Positions 1 through 7,988 of a stretch of 64,000 nucleotides of DNA are shown piece by piece. The stretch is taken from contig NZ_JBDJAW010000004.1 of the NCBI RefSeq assembly GCF_039649665.1, positions 62,001 to 126,000 of the forward strand, written 5' to 3'. Position 1 is the first letter of the stretch. Every line of letters starts with the position of its first letter. This DNA comes from Microbispora sp. ZYX-F-249 (lineage in GTDB: Bacteria > Actinomycetota > Actinomycetes > Streptosporangiales > Streptosporangiaceae). The notes beneath the pieces are model-generated. The model did no database searches. It was not told the origin of the DNA and worked only from the letters and a program-made list of their open reading frames with translations. The position numbers were made by a program, and so were the translations under genes.

Positions 1-177
1 CAGGCCCACGTCAAGCGGTGGATCGGCGACCTCATGCCGCTCCTGACCGGCGACGGCGACCCCCTGGGGGTCGGGGACCTGGCGACCCACCGCCTGCCGC
101 TCGAGCAGGCGCCGCACGGCTACGAGATCTTCCAGAAGAAGGAGGACGGCGCGATCAAGGTCCTGCTCAAGCCCTGA
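1..177 (+). CDS. Zinc-dependent alcohol dehydrogenase, C-terminal end (partial)
   Basis: The window opens inside this gene; only the last 58 codons and a TGA stop are present. The visible tail reads THRLPLEQAPHGYEIF and then KEDGAIKVLLKP, the usual C-terminus of medium-chain zinc alcohol dehydrogenases of the glutathione-independent formaldehyde dehydrogenase type. Catalytic zinc and NAD-binding parts lie outside the window, so substrate cannot be judged. Its stop overlaps the end of the convergent transporter permease gene by 11 nt. Confidence 0.75.
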   Translation, partial: QAHVKRWIGDLMPLLTGDGDPLGVGDLATHRLPLEQAPHGYEIFQKKEDGAIKVLLKP

Positions 178-1006
178 CGGCCACTCTCCTCGCCGCGGCC
201 CGCCTGACCCGGCCGCGTACGGCGGTCCCGAGGAAGACCGTCCCGAACACCAGGCCCACGAACAGGGCGATGGAGGCACCGGTCGCGACGTTCCACCGCG
301 TGGAGACCCACACGCCCGCGAGCGCGCAGGCGACCCCGATCGCCGCGGCGAGCGGGAACAGCGGCGCGAGCCTGTCGGTGAGCAGGCGGGCGGTCGCGGC
401 CGGGCCCACGATCAGCGCCACGGCGAGGATCGTCCCCAGCGCGGGCACGGTGGCGACGACGGTCACCTCGACGACCGCGAGCAGGGCGAAGTCCAGCAGC
501 AGGGTGGGCAGCCCGAGCGCCGCCGCCCCCACCGGGTCGAACGCCGCGAGCAGCAGTTCCTTGCCCACCAAGGCGAGCAGGAGCAGCACCCCCACGGTGA
601 CGGCGGCGGTCGCCACCAGGTCGCCCGTGCCCACGGCCAGGACGTCGCCCACGGTGTAGGCCGCCAGGTCCTTGGTGAAGCCGTCCTGCGCCGACACCAG
701 CACCACCCCGAGCGCGAAGCCGCCCGACAGCGCGATTCCGGTGGCCGTGCCGAAGTCCTGCCCGCGGCCCCGGCCGAACAGGAGGACCGCGGCGACCACC
801 AGCAGCCCGAACAGCCCGCCGCCGAGATAGAGGTTCACCCCGAGCAGGGCGGCGATCACGATGCCGGGGAACGTCGCGTGCGTGAGGGCCATCGTGAAGA
901 ACGGCAGCCGCCGCGCGACCACGAACACCCCGACCACCCCGCCGAGCACGCCGACCAGGACGGCCTCGACCAGGGCCCGGTGCACGGTGGAGTCAAGCCA
1001 GCTCAT
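167..1006 (-). CDS. Zinc/manganese ABC transporter permease (ZnuB-like), second permease of operon
   Basis: A 279-residue integral membrane protein of the ABC-3 metal permease family, with about eight hydrophobic segments and the family phrase LTHATFPGIVIAALLG near residue 40. It should form the inner-membrane channel with the neighbouring permease and the ATPase. The ATG at 1006 was chosen because it overlaps the preceding gene's TGA (ATGA, 4 nt), and the protein then begins directly with its first amphipathic helix. It is the last gene of the four-gene operon. Two distinct permeases suggest a heterodimeric channel. Zinc rather than manganese is inferred from the Zur-like box upstream. Confidence 0.85.
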   Translation of the reverse strand: MSWLDSTVHRALVEAVLVGVLGGVVGVFVVARRLPFFTMALTHATFPGIVIAALLGVNLYLGGGLFGLLVVAAVLLFGRGRGQDFGTATGIALSGGFALGVVLVSAQDGFTKDLAAYTVGDVLAVGTGDLVATAAVTVGVLLLLALVGKELLLAAFDPVGAAALGLPTLLLDFALLAVVEVTVVATVPALGTILAVALIVGPAATARLLTDRLAPLFPLAAAIGVACALAGVWVSTRWNVATGASIALFVGLVFGTVFLGTAVRGRVRRAAARRVAVRA

Positions 1007-1887
1007 GCGGCACTCTCCACCACCGCGCGGCGGCGGGCGCGGCTCAGGCCCGCCTTCCTGCGTACGGCCCCGGCGGCGTGGGCCAGGCCGTACAACGCGA
1101 CCAGGACGAGCACCACGGTCGCGCCGGAGGCGAGCCGCACTCCGTGCTCCACCGACGCCTCGTAGCTCACGACGAGCCCGAGCCATCCGCCGGCCGCGCC
1201 GACGAGGCAGGCCAGCGGCACGATGACGGCGAGCCGGTCCGACAGGCACCGGGCCGCCGCGGCCGGCACGATGAGCAGCGCGATCACGAGGATCGTGCCG
1301 ACCGCCTTCACCGCGGCCACGACGACCAGCGCGACCGCGATGTTCAGCACGAGGTCGAGCAGGCCCACGCGTACGCCGGCCGCGCGGGCGCCCTCGGGGT
1401 CGAAGGCCCGCAGCAGGAGCGGGCGCCGCAGCACCGCCAGCAACGCCACGACCACGACCGTCACGACGGCGGTCTGGGCGAGTTGCTCCTCGGTGACCGT
1501 CAGCACCCGTCCGAACAGGAACGCCGTGAGGTCGGAGGTGAAGCCCGTCTGCCGCGAGACCACCACGACGCCGACGGCGAACAACGTGGTCAACAGCATG
1601 GCGAGCGCGGCGTCCTCGCTCACGCGGCGGCGGTGCGTCAGCAGCGTGAGCAGGACGGCCGTGAGGACCCCGGCGGCCAGCGCCCCCCAGAAGATGCCGC
1701 CGTCCCCGGCCATGAGGTGGCCGATGACCACGCCGGGGAAGACGGTGTGCGTCAGGGTGTCGCTGACGAAGGCGAGCCGGCGCAGCAGCACCAGCACGCC
1801 GACCGTGCCCGCGAGCGCGCCGAGGAGGACCAGTTCGACCAGCGCCCGCGCCATGAAGGGCAACTGGAACGGCTCGAAGAACATCAT
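1003..1887 (-). CDS. Zinc/manganese ABC transporter permease (ZnuB-like), first permease of operon
   Basis: A 294-residue ABC-3 family permease with the phrase SDTLTHTVFPGVVIGHLM near residue 40, matching the corresponding segment of its partner downstream, so the two look like an old duplication. The ATG at 1887 overlaps the stop of the ATPase gene by 4 nt, and its own stop overlaps the next permease start by 4 nt, so the operon is probably translationally coupled. A basic, alanine-rich C-terminal tail follows the last membrane segment. It is expected in the cytoplasmic membrane, importing Zn(II) delivered by the binding lipoprotein. Confidence 0.85.
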   Translation of the reverse strand: MMFFEPFQLPFMARALVELVLLGALAGTVGVLVLLRRLAFVSDTLTHTVFPGVVIGHLMAGDGGIFWGALAAGVLTAVLLTLLTHRRRVSEDAALAMLLTTLFAVGVVVVSRQTGFTSDLTAFLFGRVLTVTEEQLAQTAVVTVVVVALLAVLRRPLLLRAFDPEGARAAGVRVGLLDLVLNIAVALVVVAAVKAVGTILVIALLIVPAAAARCLSDRLAVIVPLACLVGAAGGWLGLVVSYEASVEHGVRLASGATVVLVLVALYGLAHAAGAVRRKAGLSRARRRAVVESAA

Positions 1888-2645
1888 GTCTGGGTCACGA
1901 TCACCCGGTCGCCGCGCAGTTCGAGCGCGTGCCCGCCGTACGTCGCGCGCAGCCGCTCGGGCGTCAGCACGTCGCCGGTCGGGCCGAAGCCGAACTGGTG
2001 CCGGTTGAGCAGGCACACCTCGTCGCAGGCCAGATGCGCGATGGCGAGGTCGTGGGTGCTGACGACGACGGAGGCGCCCTGCTCCTTCAGCGAGCCGATC
2101 GCCTCGAGCAGCGCGTGCTGGCTGACCGCGTCCACGCCGTTGAACGGCTCGTCGAGCAGCAGCATCCGGGGCTTGGCGGCGATGGCGCGGGCCAGCAGCA
2201 CCCGCTGGCGCTGCCCGCCCGACAGCGTGCCGAACCGCTCCCGTGCGCGGTGGGCCAGCCCGACCCGTTCCAGGGCCTCGGCGGTCTCGGCCCGGTCGGC
2301 GGCGGAGGGGCGGCGCAGCCAGCCGATCCGCCGGTAGCGGCCCATCATCACCACCTGCTCGACCGACACCGGGAAGTCGGGATCGAGCGTGTCGGCCTGC
2401 GGCACGTAGGCGACGTCGCGGCGGGCCTGCGCCGGGGGCCTGCCCAGCACCTCGATCCGGCCGCGCACCACCGGCACCAGGCCGAGCAGCGCCCTGATCA
2501 GCGTCGACTTGCCCGCGCCGTTCGGGCCGATCAGCGCCACGGCCTCGCCCTCGTGGACGACGCCGTGCAGTTCCTCGAGGACCGGGACGTCGCCGTAGGC
2601 CACGCTCGCCCGGTCGAGCACCAGGGTGGGCGTGCGCTCGCTCAT
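1884..2645 (-). CDS. znuC: Zinc ABC transporter ATP-binding protein (ZnuC-like)
   Basis: A 253-residue ABC ATPase with every diagnostic motif: Walker A GPNGAGKST, signature LSGGQRQR, Walker B MLLLDEPF and a switch histidine in VVSTHDL. It energises metal import through the two downstream permeases. The start at 2645 overlaps the stop of the binding-protein gene (ATGA). The sequence around YGDVPVLEELHGVV is typical of ZnuC/MntB-like importers. Metal specificity cannot be read from the ATPase; it is inferred from the histidine-rich binding protein and the Zur-like site. Confidence 0.9.
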   Translation of the reverse strand: MSERTPTLVLDRASVAYGDVPVLEELHGVVHEGEAVALIGPNGAGKSTLIRALLGLVPVVRGRIEVLGRPPAQARRDVAYVPQADTLDPDFPVSVEQVVMMGRYRRIGWLRRPSAADRAETAEALERVGLAHRARERFGTLSGGQRQRVLLARAIAAKPRMLLLDEPFNGVDAVSQHALLEAIGSLKEQGASVVVSTHDLAIAHLACDEVCLLNRHQFGFGPTGDVLTPERLRATYGGHALELRGDRVIVTQT

Positions 2646-3640
2646 GCGGCGGTCCCCCTCAACGCGTTGACGATGGTGTCGGTATTGTGCTCCTCCATCT
2701 GGAGGTAGGTCGCACCGGCCGAGCCTTCGGGGCCGAGCGAGTCGCCGTACAACGCGTCTTCTCCGGCCACGACCGTCACCCCGGCCTCGCGGCCGATCGC
2801 CTCGGCCGTCTTGGGCGGCAGCGACGCCTCCGAGAAGATGGCCGCCACTCCGGTCGACCTGATCTCGGCGACGAGGTCGGACACCTGCTTGGCGGACAGC
2901 TCGGCGGAGGTGTCGAAGCTCGGGATGATCGATCCGACGAACGTCAGCTTGTAACGGTCGAGGTAGTAGCCGAAGGCGTCGTGGTTGGTCACGATCTTGC
3001 GCCGGGCGGCGGGCACGGACTCGATCTTCCTCGCGATGTCGGCGTCGAGCGCGTCCAGCTTCGCGTCGTACGCCGTCCGGTTGGCCTGGTAGGCCGCCGC
3101 GTCGCGCGGGTCGGCGGCGGCGAAGGCCTTCTCGATCGTGGCGACCATCGTCTTGACGTTGAGCGGGTTGTGCCAGATGTGCGGGTCGCCCTCGGACTCG
3201 TCGTGATCGTGTCCCTCCTCCCCGTGCCCCTCCTCGTGCCCCTCCTCGGAGCCCATGCGGATCTGGACGTTCTGGGAGGCGTCGACGACGGTCCCGTCGA
3301 ACCCGGCGGCCGAGATCGTCTCGTCCAGCCACTTCTCCAGGCCCACGCCGTTCTTGACGAGCACGTCGGCCTCACCGATGGCCCGCATGTCGGCCGGGGA
3401 CGGCTCGTAGTCGTGGGGATCGACGTTCGGCTTCAGCAACTGATGGACCGTGACCCGGTCGCCGCCGACGTTGCGGGCGAAGTCGGCGACCTGCGTGGTG
3501 GTCGCCACCACCTTCAACGGCCGGGCCGTCTCCAGGGCCGGGTCGGAGGAATCGGAAGGCTTCTGCGCGCCGCCGCACGCGGCTGCGAACAGCACGACCA
3601 GCGCGGCGGACGACAGCGTACGGGCAAGCGGCGAGAACAC
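2642..3640 (-). CDS. znuA: Zinc-binding ABC transporter lipoprotein (ZnuA-like)
   Basis: A 332-residue cluster A-1 metal-binding lipoprotein. A signal peptide ends in a lipobox (FAAAC), the mature protein contains KPNVDPHDYEPSP with its metal-ligand histidine, and an acidic His-rich loop (residues ~155-180, repeated EEGH and HDHD) precedes HIWHNP; such loops are typical of zinc rather than manganese binders. I chose the GTG at 3640 because translation then starts at the signal peptide; a longer reading would add about 25 non-signal residues. First gene of the operon. A Zur-type palindrome lies about 20 nt upstream. Confidence 0.88.
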   Translation of the reverse strand: MFSPLARTLSSAALVVLFAAACGGAQKPSDSSDPALETARPLKVVATTTQVADFARNVGGDRVTVHQLLKPNVDPHDYEPSPADMRAIGEADVLVKNGVGLEKWLDETISAAGFDGTVVDASQNVQIRMGSEEGHEEGHGEEGHDHDESEGDPHIWHNPLNVKTMVATIEKAFAAADPRDAAAYQANRTAYDAKLDALDADIARKIESVPAARRKIVTNHDAFGYYLDRYKLTFVGSIIPSFDTSAELSAKQVSDLVAEIRSTGVAAIFSEASLPPKTAEAIGREAGVTVVAGEDALYGDSLGPEGSAGATYLQMEEHNTDTIVNALRGTAA

Positions 3641-3659
3641 GACCCAAATGTCCCGCAAA

Positions 3660-3674
3660 TGAAAATCATTGTCA
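3660..3674 (-). promoter_or_regulatory. Zur-type zinc box upstream of znuA
   Basis: On the minus strand this reads TGACAATGATTTTCA, a near-perfect 15-bp palindrome very close to the actinobacterial Zur consensus as I remember it (TGAAAATGATTTTCA). It sits 20-34 nt before the znuA GTG and overlaps the last bases of the upstream phosphodiesterase gene, whose stop is at 3672-3674. Zinc-bound Zur should repress the operon here. Confidence 0.75.
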
Positions 3675-4673
3675 ACTTGCGGCGATCCGCCGGGAACGCC
3701 CCGCGAGCACCGCACGGGCCGTGCCGGGGTTGTCGGCGAAGACGCCGTCCACGCCGAGGTCGTAGAGCATCGCCAGCCAGCCCATCACGTCTCCCGTCGC
3801 CCGCGCGTACGCCGGGCCGTCCGGATCGCCGCGCCGGAAGTCGGCCGGGAGCTGGGCGTTCTCGTCGCGGACGGTCCACACGTGCACGTCCAGCCCCACC
3901 CTGTGGGCGTCCCGCACCAGTGTCGTGGGGGCGAGGAGGCGGCCGCCGGAACCGGTGGGCACGACCCGCGAGGTCGCCACGCCGATGCCGTCCGCGTACG
4001 TCGCGATCTCCTCGAGCCCGGCGGGCGTGACCATCCGGTCGTACGCCGCGCCCGAGCCGCCGATCAACTGAATCAGCGGCAGCCGGGTCGTTTCGCGCAG
4101 CTCGCGCAGGTTGGCCGCCTCGAACGACTGGATGAAGACCGGGTCGTGCCGGTCGCGCCGGCCGTGCCGGCCCAGCACGTCGAGCAGCGGCTCCTCCAGC
4201 GACAGGCCGATGGAGTCGAAGTAGGAGGGATGCTTGGTCTCGGGGTAGACGCCCACGCCGTGCCGTACGGCCAGCTCGACGACCTCGTCGAACGTGGGGA
4301 TCGGGGCCAGCCCGTCGAAGGCGGCGTTGCCCGGGCGCAGGTCCGGGATGCGCTCGGTGGCCCGCAGGGTGCGCAGCTCGGCCAGCGTGAAGTCCTCGGT
4401 GAACCAGCCGGTGACCGTCACGCCGTCGATGGTCTTGGTGGTACGGCGGGCGGCGAACTCGGGGTGGTCCGCCACGTCCGTGGTCCCCGAGATCTCGTTC
4501 TCGTGGCGGGCCACCAGGACGTGGTCGCGCGTGGAGACCAGGTCGGGCTCGATGTAGTCGGCCCCGAGCGCGATCGCCGTCTCGTAGGACGGCATCGTGT
4601 GCTCGGGCCGCAGGGCGCTGGCGCCCCGGTGGCCGATGACGAGGGGTTCTGGCTGGTGCGGCACGACGGCCAC
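3672..4673 (-). CDS. glpQ: Glycerophosphodiester phosphodiesterase
   Basis: A 333-residue GDPD-family TIM barrel that hydrolyses glycerophosphodiesters to glycerol 3-phosphate and an alcohol. The catalytic signature is at the N-terminus (VIGHRGASALRPEHT with HR and H, then the metal ligands E and D in DYIEPDL). YPETKHPSYFDSIGL and the long insertion are typical of the GlpQ type. No convincing signal peptide is seen, so it may be cytoplasmic. The start is a GTG at 4673, with another GTG three codons in. Its 3' end carries part of the Zur-like box of znuA, so the two genes are packed together but probably separately controlled. Confidence 0.88.
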   Translation of the reverse strand: MAVVPHQPEPLVIGHRGASALRPEHTMPSYETAIALGADYIEPDLVSTRDHVLVARHENEISGTTDVADHPEFAARRTTKTIDGVTVTGWFTEDFTLAELRTLRATERIPDLRPGNAAFDGLAPIPTFDEVVELAVRHGVGVYPETKHPSYFDSIGLSLEEPLLDVLGRHGRRDRHDPVFIQSFEAANLRELRETTRLPLIQLIGGSGAAYDRMVTPAGLEEIATYADGIGVATSRVVPTGSGGRLLAPTTLVRDAHRVGLDVHVWTVRDENAQLPADFRRGDPDGPAYARATGDVMGWLAMLYDLGVDGVFADNPGTARAVLAGRSRRIAAS

Positions 4674-4692
4674 CGTACATGCCCGACATACG

Positions 4693-4727
4693 CGTACGGC
4701 TCCCGCGCCGGACGCGGGAGCCGTACG
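4693..4727 (-). terminator. Strong hairpin terminator downstream of glnII
   Basis: A perfect 15-bp stem (CGTACGGCTCCCGCG with its complement) and a 5-nt loop, beginning 16 nt after the glnII stop and just before the phosphodiesterase start. No long U tract follows, as is common in high-GC actinobacteria. Confidence 0.8.
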
Positions 4728-4742
4728 AGGACGGGGGAACCG

Positions 4743-5756
4743 TCAGACCTGGCCGGCCTTCTCCAGAGCCGTGCAGCAGGTGTCGACGATCAGGCGGGTG
4801 ACGACGTAGGGGTCGACGTTGGCGTTGGGGCGCCGGTCCTCGATGTAGCCCTTCTTGTCCACCTCGACCTGCCACGGGATGCGGACGGAGGCGCCGCGGT
4901 CGGAGACGCCGTAGCTGAACTTGTCCCACCGGGCGGTCTCGTGGTGGCCGGTGAGGCGGTCCTCGATGCCGTGGCCGTAGTTCTTGACGTGCTCCATGGC
5001 GTTGTCGCCCAGGGCCTCGCAGGCGGTGATGATCGGGTCGTAGCCCTCACGCATCGCCTTGGTGGAGAAGTTGGTGTGCGCGCCGGCGCCGTTCCAGTCG
5101 CCCTTCACCGGCTTGGGGTCGAGCGTGGCGGCCACGTCGAACTCCTCGGCGGTGCGGTAGAGCAGCCAGCGGGCGATCCACATGTGGTCGGAGACCTCCA
5201 GCGGCCCGGCGGGGCCAACCTGGAACTCCCACTGGCCGGGCATGACCTCGGCGTTGATGCCGGAGATCTTCAGGCCGGCGGCCAGGCAGCGGTCGAGGTG
5301 CAGCTCGACGATGTCACGGCCGAAGACCTCGTCGGCGCCGACACCGCAGTAGTAGCCGCCCTGCGGAGCGGGGAAGCCGCCCAGCGGGAAGCCGAGCGGG
5401 CGGCTGTCCTTGAAGAAGGTGTACTCCTGCTCGATGCCGAACCACGACTCCTGGTCGGCGAAGCGCTCGGCCACCTCCGCGAGCGGGGAGCGGGTGTTGG
5501 AGGCGTGCGGCGTCATGTCGGTGTGCAGGACCTCGCACAGGACCAGGACGTTGTCGCCGCCCCGGATCGGGTCGGGGCAGGTGAACACCGGCCTGAGCAC
5601 CAGGTCGGAGGCGTGACCGGTGGCCTGGTTGGTGCTGGACCCGTCGAAGCCCCACAGCGGCGGCTCGGCGCCGTCGGCAAGGACCTTGGTCTTCGAGCGG
5701 AGCTTCGCGGTCGGCTCCGTGCCGTCGATCCAGATGTACTCGGCCTTGTAGGTCAC
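4743..5756 (-). CDS. glnII: Glutamine synthetase, GSII (eukaryotic) type
   Basis: A 337-residue type II glutamine synthetase that condenses ammonia and glutamate with ATP. The N-terminus TYKAEYIWIDGTEPTAKLRS matches actinobacterial GlnII closely; further motifs are GFDGSSTNQA, MPGQWEFQVGP and NGAGAHTNFS in the active-site barrel. The GTG at 5756 is chosen because it has AAGGGA 6 nt upstream and gives the family-standard start; longer readings add non-homologous residues. GSII lacks the adenylylation loop of GSI, so control is normally transcriptional (GlnR in related genera). It is followed by a strong terminator and is monocistronic. Confidence 0.95.
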   Translation of the reverse strand: MTYKAEYIWIDGTEPTAKLRSKTKVLADGAEPPLWGFDGSSTNQATGHASDLVLRPVFTCPDPIRGGDNVLVLCEVLHTDMTPHASNTRSPLAEVAERFADQESWFGIEQEYTFFKDSRPLGFPLGGFPAPQGGYYCGVGADEVFGRDIVELHLDRCLAAGLKISGINAEVMPGQWEFQVGPAGPLEVSDHMWIARWLLYRTAEEFDVAATLDPKPVKGDWNGAGAHTNFSTKAMREGYDPIITACEALGDNAMEHVKNYGHGIEDRLTGHHETARWDKFSYGVSDRGASVRIPWQVEVDKKGYIEDRRPNANVDPYVVTRLIVDTCCTALEKAGQV

Positions 5757-5841
5757 GTCGATCCCTTCGAACGAGGCGGCCTGGCGTTCGTCCGCCACGC
5801 CCAACAGTGCCGTTTCGGGATTTCGTGACTTTTGCCCGTTT

Positions 5842-5858
5842 GTAACCAGAGTGTTAAC
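5842..5858. promoter_or_regulatory. Possible GlnR-type site upstream of glnII
   Basis: GTAAC, six bases, then GTTAAC lies 86-102 nt before the glnII start. The spacing resembles GlnR half-sites (GTnAC-n6-GaAAC) but the second half matches poorly. The assignment rests mainly on the known GlnR control of glnII in other actinomycetes. Confidence 0.3.
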
Positions 5859-5965
5859 GCGCATTCTTTGCCTTGGCAGTGCTGTGACCCGCGGCACATG
5901 ATCCCGGCTCTCCTGGGCAGTCGGAGGACGTCCACCAATCGCAACCGCACTGGGAGTGAGGGCAG

Positions 5966-6487
5966 ATGGTCTTACTGGGCCTGCTTCTGGTCCTGATCGC
6001 GGCGGCGGCTGTGATCGAGGTGTCGGTCAACGACACCGCGAACACCATGCCGATCACGGTCCTGGACCGCACGTTCAACCTCAGCCCGTTCGAGCTGTTC
6101 ATCGCCGGTGTCGTGACCGCCGCCGTCTTCGTCGCCGGCCTGCTGCTCATCACCGGCGGCATGCGCCGGTCCGCAGTCAAGCGCCGCCGGCTGCGTGAGG
6201 CGCGCCTGGCGGAGCGGGACCGCGTGTCCCGTCTGGAGGCCGAGAAGCGCGACCTGGAGCGCCGCCTGGAGACGACTTCGACGGCCTCCACGACGGCTGA
6301 CACGACGGCCGACACGACGGCTGAGCGGCCGAAGGTCGACCGGGACCGCGACGGCGTCGACGACCGGGCCGAGCGCGCCGAGCGTCCCACCGCGCCGCAC
6401 AACCGCGTGTCGGTGCCCGCGCAGCAGTCGTCCCCCGACCAGCTGGTGGCGGGCGGGCGTCACGCGGCCGACGAGCGCCGCGTCTGA
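5966..6487 (+). CDS. Small membrane protein with coiled-coil and TTAD repeats
   Basis: A 173-residue protein with an N-terminal hydrophobic segment (residues 2-18) and a second one (about 45-65), then a basic, charged helix (KRRRLREARLAERDRVSRLE) likely to form a coiled coil. Next come three near-identical TTAD units encoded by a 12-bp tandem repeat and a charged disordered tail. The two-segment plus coiled-coil layout resembles LapA-like or DUF-type envelope proteins, but I do not recognise a family with confidence. The ATG at 5966 is preceded by GTGAGGG. It is divergent from glnII and ends at a shared bidirectional terminator. Confidence 0.7.
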   Translation: MVLLGLLLVLIAAAAVIEVSVNDTANTMPITVLDRTFNLSPFELFIAGVVTAAVFVAGLLLITGGMRRSAVKRRRLREARLAERDRVSRLEAEKRDLERRLETTSTASTTADTTADTTAERPKVDRDRDGVDDRAERAERPTAPHNRVSVPAQQSSPDQLVAGGRHAADERRV

Positions 6488-6511
6488 TCCGTGATGCCGG
6501 GGGTGACACTC

Positions 6512-6537
6512 GCCCGTCCGGTCATGGCCGGACGGGC
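6512..6537. terminator. Bidirectional terminator with a stop codon in its loop
   Basis: A perfect 10-bp stem (GCCCGTCCGG and its complement) with a 6-nt loop. It serves two convergent genes. The stop codon of the minus-strand DUF72 gene (6522-6524) lies in the loop, so the last codons of that gene form one arm. Confidence 0.7.
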
Positions 6538-7292
6538 TCGGGGGACCGCTCGGGAAGCCGCGCCCTGCTCACGTCCCGCCCCTGCGCGCGGGCCAGCTCC
6601 GCAAAGGTGATCGCGTTGCGAACGGCGGCGCCGCCGGGATCGTTGTTGAAGTACACGTAGGCGTCCGGCGCCTCGCCCAGGCGGTCCACCCAGCTGCGCA
6701 ACGCATGCGAGCCGTAGCTGGGCCAGGGCTCGGCCCGTCCTTCGTGGAAGCGGAGGTAGACCCAGTCGGCCGTACGCCACAGGGGTCCGGCCGGCCGGCC
6801 GAGACGGTCGGCCCAGCACAACGCCGCCCCGAACTCCGTCAGCAGGGCGCGGATCTCGTCGGTCCACCACGAGGCGTGCCGAGGCTCGACCGCGACCCGT
6901 ACGGACCGCGGGAACCGGGCCAGGCAGGCCCGCAGCCGGCCGGCGTCCACCTGCAGGGTCGGCGGCAGTTGCAGCAGGATGGGGCCCAGCTTCGGGCCGA
7001 GCCCTTCGGCCACGCCCATCAGCCGCTCGACCGGCTCCTCCGGGTCCTTGAGCCGCTTGATGTGCGTGAGGAAGCGGCTGGCCTTGACCGCCATGACGAA
7101 GTCGGGCGGCGTACGCTCCCGCCACGCCTCGAACGTCTCCCGCTTCGGCAGCCGGTAGAAGGCGTTGTTGTTCTCGACGGTGGCGAAGATCTCGCCGTAG
7201 CTCTCCAGCCACAGCCTCTGGGGCACGCCCCCGTAGACGAGGTCGCGCCAGTCGGCGTACTGCCAGCCGGAGGTCCCCACGAGCACGGGCAT
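6522..7292 (-). CDS. DUF72 (YecE-like) family protein
   Basis: A 256-residue protein of the DUF72/YecE TIM-barrel family. Family phrases seen are VGTSGWQYADW at the N-terminus, the AFYRLP segment, FVMAVKASRFLTH, LGPILLQLPP, VAVEPRHASWW and the C-terminal DAYVYFNNDPGGAAVRNA. The biochemical role of the family is not established; it resembles xylose-isomerase-type barrels. The ATG at 7292 begins directly at the conserved strand. It is convergent with the coiled-coil protein and divergent from the PfpI gene, so probably monocistronic. Confidence 0.88.
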   Translation of the reverse strand: MPVLVGTSGWQYADWRDLVYGGVPQRLWLESYGEIFATVENNNAFYRLPKRETFEAWRERTPPDFVMAVKASRFLTHIKRLKDPEEPVERLMGVAEGLGPKLGPILLQLPPTLQVDAGRLRACLARFPRSVRVAVEPRHASWWTDEIRALLTEFGAALCWADRLGRPAGPLWRTADWVYLRFHEGRAEPWPSYGSHALRSWVDRLGEAPDAYVYFNNDPGGAAVRNAITFAELARAQGRDVSRARLPERSPEPVRP

Positions 7293-7375
7293 GCCGGTCC
7301 CCTACCCAGCGGACGGCATAGATCGCACCCGTCCGGGCACGCGACGTCAAGAACGAGCAAAAGAGGGGAGCAACG

Positions 7376-7921
7376 ATGATCCAGGGCAAGACGATCGCAT
7401 TCCTCGTCGCCCCCGAGGGGGTCGAGCAGGTCGAGCTCACCGAGCCGTGGAAGGCCGTCGAGCAGGCGGGTGGCACGCCGAGGCTGGTCTCGGTGGAACG
7501 CGGGGAGATCCAGGCGTTCAACCACCTCGACAAGGCCGGCACCTTCCCGGTGGACGCCGTGGCGGGAGAGGTCTCCGCGGCCGAATTCGACGGGCTGGTC
7601 CTCCCCGGCGGGGTCGCCAACCCGGACTTTCTGCGGATGCGGCCGGAGGCCGTGCGGTTCGTGAAGGAGTTCTTCGACGCGGGCAAGCCGGTCGCGGCGA
7701 TCTGCCACGCGCCGTGGACCCTCGTGGAGGCCGACGTGGTGCGCGGGCGCACGCTGACCTCGTGGCCCAGCCTGCGGACCGACCTGCGCAACGCGGGGGC
7801 GACCTGGGTGGACCAGGAGGTCATGGTCTGCACGGGCGGCCCGAACACGCTGGTGACCAGCCGGAAGCCGGACGACCTGAAGGCCTTCTGCCAGGCCGCC
7901 GTGGACGCGTTCGGCGCCTGA
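7376..7921 (+). CDS. DJ-1/PfpI family protein (YhbO/PfpI-type)
   Basis: A 181-residue PfpI-like protein. The nucleophile elbow AICHAPWTL carries the conserved Cys-His pair, and an N-terminal glutamate (near PEGVEQVEL) fits the catalytic Glu. FDGLVLPGGVANPDFLR and a DxxVMVCTGGPNTL-like end complete the fold. Relatives act as protein deglycases, glyoxalases or stress-induced hydrolases; which one applies cannot be told from sequence. A purine-rich site AAGAGGGGAG precedes the ATG. The next gene starts 67 nt downstream on the same strand. Confidence 0.9.
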   Translation: MIQGKTIAFLVAPEGVEQVELTEPWKAVEQAGGTPRLVSVERGEIQAFNHLDKAGTFPVDAVAGEVSAAEFDGLVLPGGVANPDFLRMRPEAVRFVKEFFDAGKPVAAICHAPWTLVEADVVRGRTLTSWPSLRTDLRNAGATWVDQEVMVCTGGPNTLVTSRKPDDLKAFCQAAVDAFGA

Positions 7922-7988
7922 GCGAGGGCTTTCCCCGGCGGATCAGGGTCTGTCATGCTTTCCGGGTGCAATTCCGCGGACTCACGGC

